A stretch of 64,000 nucleotides of DNA from positions 1,364,001 to 1,428,000 of the forward strand of contig CANLQO010000001.1 of NCBI GenBank assembly GCA_947493335.1. Reading direction: 5' to 3'. Below the pieces are notes generated by a model that saw only the letters and a program-made list of their open reading frames with translations, was not told the origin of the DNA and made no database searches. The position numbers and the translations under genes were made by a program. Source of the DNA: an uncultured Paracoccaceae bacterium (GTDB lineage: Bacteria > Pseudomonadota > Alphaproteobacteria > Rhodobacterales > Rhodobacteraceae). Positions 59,578 through 64,000 of the stretch are shown here, piece after piece. Each line of letters opens with the position of its first letter. Position 1 is the stretch's first letter.

Positions 59578-60920
59578 ACGCCGCCTCCTTCTCTTTCTGC
59601 CAGACGCAGACTGCCGCCCTGTGCCTTGGCCACCTCTGCCACGATGGTCAGACCCAGGCCCGAGCCGATCACGTCGTCCACATTCTGCCCGCGCTGGAAC
59701 CGGCGGGTCAGCGCCATGGGGTCCATCCCTTGCAGGCCGCGCCCCCGATCCTTGACCGTGACCACGCCGTCAGAGGTCAGGGTGACCTCAACCTCACCGC
59801 CCGGCTGGGAATATTTGATCGCGTTGTCGATCAGATTGCGCAGCGCGCTTTCCAGCAAAAGCCGGTCAAAGGAAAGCGTCACCGGATCATCCGGCAGGCT
59901 GACGCGCACCTCAATATCGCGCATGTCCGCCAGCACCTCGTGAAATTGCGCCACGCCGCGAACGAGTTCGGCCAGGTCCACCGCGTCGGCGGCCTGTTGG
60001 TCGCCGCGATAGACAACCGTGGCGTGATCAAGCAACTGCCCGGCAGAGCGCGCGCTGTCATCCACCGCCCGGATCACCCCGCGCAGCGTCGCGCGGGTGG
60101 CATCATCATCCGATTGCCGCAGTGCGATCTCGGTCTGGGTGCGCAGGTTGGCCAGTGGCGTGCGGACGTGATGCGCGGCCTCTGTAATCAGCGTCTCTGT
60201 CCGGCTCAAAGAGCCGCGCAGCCGCGAGATAAAGCCATTAAGCGCGCCCATCAGCGGCGCAAGCTCGCTAGGGACATCGCGGCTGACCGGGCGCAGGTCA
60301 TGCGGACCGCGCCGCCCGACGGCCTCTGCCAGCCGGTTGAGCGGTTGCAGCACCGACCGCGCCGTCAGCACCGACAAGAACGCCGCCAAAGCAAAGAACC
60401 CCAGCGCCAGCCCCGCCGCGCGATAGGCCATCTGGTCATTGATCGCCTCGCGCGCGGCCAGCGTCTGCGCCACCAGCACCTGCACGGTTTTGCTACGCCC
60501 ATCCACCAGCACAGAGCGGTTCACCGCCGCCACGCGCACCGGCAGGTCCTGATAATCGCGGCTATAGAACGTCAGCCCCAGCCCCTGCGCATCCGTTGGG
60601 GCGGGCAAATCGGCATAGCCCGTGACGGTCTGATCCCCGATCAGGATACGATAGAACATGCGGTCCTGCCCTGCCGCCCCCAACATCGCAAAGGCCGCAT
60701 AGGGAATATCGACGCTGACCCCGTCCGCCCCGCCGCGCAATTCCTCGGCGATGGCCAGCGTCGCGGCCCCCAGCAGATTGTCATGGGCCTTTTCCACGGC
60801 CGCGTCAGCGACGGTGCGCACCAGAATGAACATCAGCGCGGCCAGCGTCGCGGCCACCGCCAAAAGCTGCAACACCAACCGGCGGCGAATCGAATCGCTG
60901 GGGCGCAGCAGGCCAATCAT
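59547..60920 (-). CDS. tctE: Sensor histidine kinase, TctE-like
   Basis: A 457-residue inner-membrane sensor. Two membrane helices (QLLAVAATLAALMFILVRTV and AAGLALGFFALAAFLSVL) enclose a periplasmic TctE-type domain of about 120 residues. The H-box is EAAHHVRTPLANL with H250. The N box (LRNLIDNAIKYS), G1 (VKDRGRGL) and G2 (GSGLGLTIV) are present. It overlaps tctD by ATGA and is read as part of tctD-tctE-binding protein. Probably senses tri- or dicarboxylates. Confidence 0.92.
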   Translation of the reverse strand: MIGLLRPSDSIRRRLVLQLLAVAATLAALMFILVRTVADAAVEKAHDNLLGAATLAIAEELRGGADGVSVDIPYAAFAMLGAAGQDRMFYRILIGDQTVTGYADLPAPTDAQGLGLTFYSRDYQDLPVRVAAVNRSVLVDGRSKTVQVLVAQTLAAREAINDQMAYRAAGLALGFFALAAFLSVLTARSVLQPLNRLAEAVGRRGPHDLRPVSRDVPSELAPLMGALNGFISRLRGSLSRTETLITEAAHHVRTPLANLRTQTEIALRQSDDDATRATLRGVIRAVDDSARSAGQLLDHATVVYRGDQQAADAVDLAELVRGVAQFHEVLADMRDIEVRVSLPDDPVTLSFDRLLLESALRNLIDNAIKYSQPGGEVEVTLTSDGVVTVKDRGRGLQGMDPMALTRRFQRGQNVDDVIGSGLGLTIVAEVAKAQGGSLRLAEREGGGVCATWVLSLG

Positions 60921-61582
60921 GCCTGTGTCAGCCTGTAACCCACGCCGCGCACCGTTTCGATGCGGGCTGCGGAACCTTCGAGTTTTTTGCGCAACCGACC
61001 CACGTAAACCTCGATCGCGTTGTCGGTGACGGCTTCGGCGGCGTTGAACAAACGGTCACAAAGTTGCGCCTTGGAAAAGATCCGTTCTGGCGCGGCGACA
61101 AGGATCTCGAACAGCCGCAATTCGCGGTTGCGCAGCTCGCGCGCGTCCCCTGCGATGGTGACGGTCGCGGCCAGCGGATCAAAGGCCAGATCGGCGTAGG
61201 TCTGCATAGTCTGGGCCACGCCCGCGCGACGCCGCAGAACTGCGCGAACGCGGGCCTCTAACTCTGCGAAATCAAAAGGCTTTGTGACATAGTCATCCGC
61301 ACCGGTGTCCAGCATTTCGACCCGGTCGGCGACGGCAGAACGGGCCGTCATCACGATCACCGGCGTATCGCGCCCCCGCCTGCGTTCGGCCGCCAGAAAG
61401 TCGCGACCGTCGCCGTCAGGCAGCATGATGTCCAACAGGATCAGATCATAGCTGGCAGAGGCGGTGTGATCCTCTGCCTCGGCCAGGGTGCTGGCCCAAT
61501 CCACGGCATGGCCATCCAGCGCCAGCCGGGTCTGCACGGATGCGCCCAGATCAGGATGATCCTCTACCAGCAGAAATCGCAA
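60917..61582 (-). CDS. tctD: Response regulator, TctD-like (OmpR family)
   Basis: A 221-residue regulator: receiver domain with phospho-acceptor D51 in LILLDIMLPDGDG and Lys in YVTKPF, then a winged-helix domain ending EVYVGRLRKKLEG. The start codon is TTG 61582 with GGGAGG 5 bases upstream; no ATG in frame begins the receiver. It is divergent from the tctCBA operon, which it should control. Confidence 0.92.
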   Translation of the reverse strand: MRFLLVEDHPDLGASVQTRLALDGHAVDWASTLAEAEDHTASASYDLILLDIMLPDGDGRDFLAAERRRGRDTPVIVMTARSAVADRVEMLDTGADDYVTKPFDFAELEARVRAVLRRRAGVAQTMQTYADLAFDPLAATVTIAGDARELRNRELRLFEILVAAPERIFSKAQLCDRLFNAAEAVTDNAIEVYVGRLRKKLEGSAARIETVRGVGYRLTQA

Positions 61583-61601
61583 AATCGCCTCCCGTCGAGA
61601 T

Positions 61602-61628
61602 TTCCTGTTCCATGACAGGTTCCTGTCA
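61602..61628. promoter_or_regulatory. Candidate TctD operator between tctD and tctC
   Basis: Perfect inverted repeat TGACAGG-TT-CCTGTCA (61613-61628). In addition TTCCTGT occurs as a direct repeat at 61602 and 61620. It lies 20 bases from the tctD start and 77 from tctC, suitable for control of both directions. Confidence 0.6.
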
Positions 61629-61704
61629 GGTTGCGGCGAAAGGGTTGGCGCAGCAAGGGGCGAACGAGGCCTCTCGCCAATGATGTTCTGGGAGGAACCA
61701 CACA

Positions 61705-62670
61705 ATGAAAAAGACGACACTGGGCGCCTTCGCCCTGACAGCGATGCTGTCTTTTGGCGGCACGACCGCCACAGCAGCAGAGTGCATCGCACCTGCCAAC
61801 CCCGGCGGCGGCTGGGACTTTACCTGCCGTCAGATCGGCAAGATCCTGTTTGATATCGGCGCGGTCGACAGCCCCGTGCAAGTGACCAACATGCCCGGCG
61901 CGGGCGGCGGTCTGGCCTATAACTCTGTCGTGGCAGAGCGCGGCGATGACCCTGACCTGATCGTGGCGGCCTCTTCGGCCACAACCACACGTCTGGCACA
62001 GAATGCTTATGCGGGCATGACGGCGGATCAGGTCCGCTTTGTTGGCGCCATCGGCGCTGATCCGGGCGTGATCGTGGTGGCTGCTGACAGCCCCTACCAG
62101 TCGCTGAATGATCTGGTCGACGCCATTCTGGCCGATCCGGGTTCGGTTGCGTTTGCAGGTGGTTCTGCAGTCGGTGGCTTTGACCACCTCAAGCCGCTGA
62201 TGATCCTCAAAGAGGCCGGCTTCACCGACATCACATCCGTGAAATACATCGGTGTGGACGGTGGTGCAGATGCGATCACCCAGACTGTCGGCGGCTTTAC
62301 CCAAGCCATGACCGGCGACATGTCCGAGGTCGTGTCTTTCCTGGCCAACGGCGACATCCGCGTGATTGCGGTGCTGACCGAAGAGCGCGTACCGGGCTTT
62401 GAAGACATCCCCACCGCGACCGAGCAGGGCTACCCTGTTGTGGCCGTGAACTGGCGTGGTCTTTACGTGCCCAAAGGCATCTCGGACGAGCGCTTTGAGG
62501 AATGGGCAGGCAAGCTGCAGATGGTTGCCGACTCAGATGAGTGGGCGCAGGCCATGGCAGACAACGGCCTTGCCCCCTTTACCAAAGTGGGCGGCGATTT
62601 CCAGTCCTATGTGGACGGCCTTGTGGCTGACATCGCATCCATGAGCGCCGAGCTGGGGGTAACCCAGTAA
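61705..62670 (+). CDS. tctC: Tripartite tricarboxylate transporter receptor TctC
   Basis: A 321-residue periplasmic binding protein. The signal peptide is MKKTTLGAFALTAMLSFGG and cleavage falls near ATAAECIAPANPG. Blocks PGGGWDFTCRQIGKILF, VTNMPGAGGGLAYNSVV, VGAIGADPGVIVVAADSPY and VKYIGVDGGADAITQ match the TTT receptor family (Bug). It captures a tri- or dicarboxylate for TctAB. GGGAGG precedes ATG 61705. Confidence 0.94.
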   Translation: MKKTTLGAFALTAMLSFGGTTATAAECIAPANPGGGWDFTCRQIGKILFDIGAVDSPVQVTNMPGAGGGLAYNSVVAERGDDPDLIVAASSATTTRLAQNAYAGMTADQVRFVGAIGADPGVIVVAADSPYQSLNDLVDAILADPGSVAFAGGSAVGGFDHLKPLMILKEAGFTDITSVKYIGVDGGADAITQTVGGFTQAMTGDMSEVVSFLANGDIRVIAVLTEERVPGFEDIPTATEQGYPVVAVNWRGLYVPKGISDERFEEWAGKLQMVADSDEWAQAMADNGLAPFTKVGGDFQSYVDGLVADIASMSAELGVTQ

Positions 62671-63158
62671 TGGCTGCAGACCGGATATTTGGTCTGGTCG
62701 CTCTGATCACGGCGGTCGCGTACCTCGCGGCCGCCACTCAGATCCAGACGAACATGTTCTCGGGCGAATTCCTGCCCAAACTGTTTCCCTACATGATCGG
62801 AACCGTTGCTGCGATCTGTGCGCTTTTCATGGTGTTCAAGCCCGACCCGGACCCCGAATGGCCTGTCAAAGGCACATGGGTGAACATGGCGCTCGCCGTG
62901 CTGGTGCTGGCCGTTTATGCGGTGATGCTGACACCCTTGGGCTTTATCCTGCCCACGATCTTTGCCGCAGGCATTCTGAGCTATCAGATTTCGCCGCGCC
63001 TTGTCCCTGCGGCCCTGTCCGGACTGGGGCTGTCGCTGGGCCTGTTCGTGCTGTTCAAATACGCGCTGGGTCTGGGCAATATTGTCGCCTACCGCGTACC
63101 GACCCCGGCCAAGCTCTGGGACGCAATTTCAATTCTCATTCCGTTTGTGGGGCACTGA
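62670..63158 (+). CDS. tctB: Tripartite tricarboxylate transporter small subunit TctB
   Basis: A 162-residue membrane protein with four helices (IFGLVALITAVAYLAAA, FPYMIGTVAAICALFMVF, MALAVLVLAVYAVML, LGFILPTIFAAGIL). Poorly conserved, recognised by context and pattern. One-base overlap with the tctC stop. Confidence 0.9.
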   Translation: MAADRIFGLVALITAVAYLAAATQIQTNMFSGEFLPKLFPYMIGTVAAICALFMVFKPDPDPEWPVKGTWVNMALAVLVLAVYAVMLTPLGFILPTIFAAGILSYQISPRLVPAALSGLGLSLGLFVLFKYALGLGNIVAYRVPTPAKLWDAISILIPFVGH

Positions 63159-63159
63159 C

Positions 63160-64000
63160 GTGGACATCCTTTCCAACCTCGCACTGGGCTTTGGCGTCGC
63201 CTTGTCGCCCTACACCCTGTTTCTGGCCGTCTGCGGCTGCTTTCTTGGCACGATCATCGGTGCGCTGCCCGGCCTTGGCCCGTCCAACGGCGTGGCGATC
63301 CTGATCCCGATCACCTTCACGCTGGGTCTTGATGCGACCTCGGCCCTCGTCCTGATGACATCAGTCTACTACGGCGCGATGTATGGCGGGCGGATTAGTT
63401 CGATCCTGTTGAACATCCCCGGCGACGAACCGGCGCTGATGACCACGCTGGACGGCTATCCGATGGCGAAACAGGGCCGTGCCGGTGACGCTTTGGTCCT
63501 ATCGGGCGTTGCATCATTCGTCGGCGCATTTCTGGCCACCATCGGGCTGATGCTACTGGCCCCGTCGCTGGCACGCGTGGCGTTTCTGTTTGGCCCGGCC
63601 GAATACTTTGCGCTTTACCTGCTGGCGTTCTGCACGCTGGGCGGCATGGCGTCGAACAATCAGGCCAAAGCAGCGCTGGCGGCCTGCATCGGGCTTGGCA
63701 TCGCCACCATTGGGGTCGACAGCTCCTCTGGGTTGCCGCGCCTGACGGGTGGCAATCTGCACCTGTTTGACGGCATCGACTTTCTGGTCGCGATCGTCGG
63801 CCTCTTCGCGATTGCCGAGATTTTCTTTTTCATCGAAAGCCACGGTGCAGGATCCTCCATCGGCGTGAAGCTTGACAAGGTCCGTGTGCCCTTGCGCGAT
63901 ATCTGGTCCACCAAATGGACCATGCTGCGCGCCTCTGGCGTGGGTTTCATCGCGGGCATCCTGCCCGGCGCTGGCGCATCACTGGGGTCGTTTCTGGCCT
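63160..64000 (+). CDS. tctA: Tripartite tricarboxylate transporter large subunit TctA (partial)
   Basis: GTG 63160 opens a frame still open at the window end (280 residues visible; the family has about 500). The TTT signature FLGTIIGALPGLGP and the second, internally repeated loop FIAGILPGAGASLGSFLA are present. The conserved stretch MYGGRISSILLNIPGDEPAL follows. It is the channel subunit with ten or more helices. The 3' end lies outside. Confidence 0.93.
   Translation, partial: MDILSNLALGFGVALSPYTLFLAVCGCFLGTIIGALPGLGPSNGVAILIPITFTLGLDATSALVLMTSVYYGAMYGGRISSILLNIPGDEPALMTTLDGYPMAKQGRAGDALVLSGVASFVGAFLATIGLMLLAPSLARVAFLFGPAEYFALYLLAFCTLGGMASNNQAKAALAACIGLGIATIGVDSSSGLPRLTGGNLHLFDGIDFLVAIVGLFAIAEIFFFIESHGAGSSIGVKLDKVRVPLRDIWSTKWTMLRASGVGFIAGILPGAGASLGSFLA

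Noticed and set aside
1-64000. CRISPR array, tRNA or rRNA genes, insertion sequences, prophage
   Set aside because: No spaced direct repeats, no cloverleaf with a TTCGA arm outside coding regions, no transposase, integrase or phage structural gene was found by reading both strands.

Overview
The window is chromosomal DNA of a marine alphaproteobacterium, almost certainly a member of the Roseobacter group (Rhodobacteraceae). The evidence is the high GC content, a DddQ-type DMSP lyase, ChpT of the CtrA phosphorelay, a VPLPA-CTERM protein, an L21 ribosomal protein with an added helix-hairpin-helix tail, ornithine-lipid genes, RpoH of the RpoHI type and many ABC/TTT uptake systems. No rRNA, tRNA, CRISPR array, insertion sequence or prophage was recognised. 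Genes are densely packed and many start/stop codons overlap as ATGA, GTGA or TAATG.

Layout. 0.1-3.4 kb: mnmA, a convergent DMSP lyase, and an aldehyde dehydrogenase. 3.6-4.3 kb: a small low-GC insert with an immunity-protein-like ORF. 4.3-9.2 kb: a + strand run with a P-loop protein, metA, an alpha/beta hydrolase, PPK2, a TetR regulator and a PagL-like outer-membrane protein. 9.2-13.5 kb: polyamine-type ABC transporter, sulfotransferase, FkbM methyltransferase. 13.6-14.6 kb: rplM-rpsI. 14.8-19.7 kb: thioesterase, ECHDC3-type crotonase, M32 carboxypeptidase, ctaA, VPLPA-CTERM protein. 19.8-31.6 kb: housekeeping genes (trmJ, TfoX-N protein, ThiE-like protein, olsBA, chpT, proBA, obgE, rplU-rpmA, three tandem GNATs).

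31.9-47.2 kb is the most interesting part and holds two adjacent catabolic gene sets. The first (IclR regulator, SBP56/methanethiol oxidase, [2Fe-2S] ferredoxin, CoA-binding protein, rhodanese, ECHDC3-type crotonase, acyl-CoA ligase, DmdA-like demethylase) looks like a sulfonium demethylation module related to, but different from, the textbook dmdABCD pathway. The second (RidA, LysR, aldehyde dehydrogenase, aberrant M19 dipeptidase, an unknown 562-residue protein, a DUF3726 protein, BCCT transporter) is a translationally coupled operon with no function I recognise. It is probably for uptake and breakdown of a betaine-like or sulfonium osmolyte.

47.5-52.7 kb: a peptide-type ABC importer. 53-58.5 kb: small and conserved genes, including rpoH with a visible sigma-32-type promoter, and rluD. 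58.5-64 kb: a TctDE two-component system with an orphan binding protein, divergent from the tctCBA tripartite tricarboxylate transporter; tctA runs off the window end.

Together the window suggests a cell that can cleave DMSP to DMS and acrylate (DddQ) and may also demethylate DMSP or a relative to methanethiol and oxidise it (SBP56). It also appears able to save phosphorus through ornithine lipids and to control carboxylate import through a TctDE switch.
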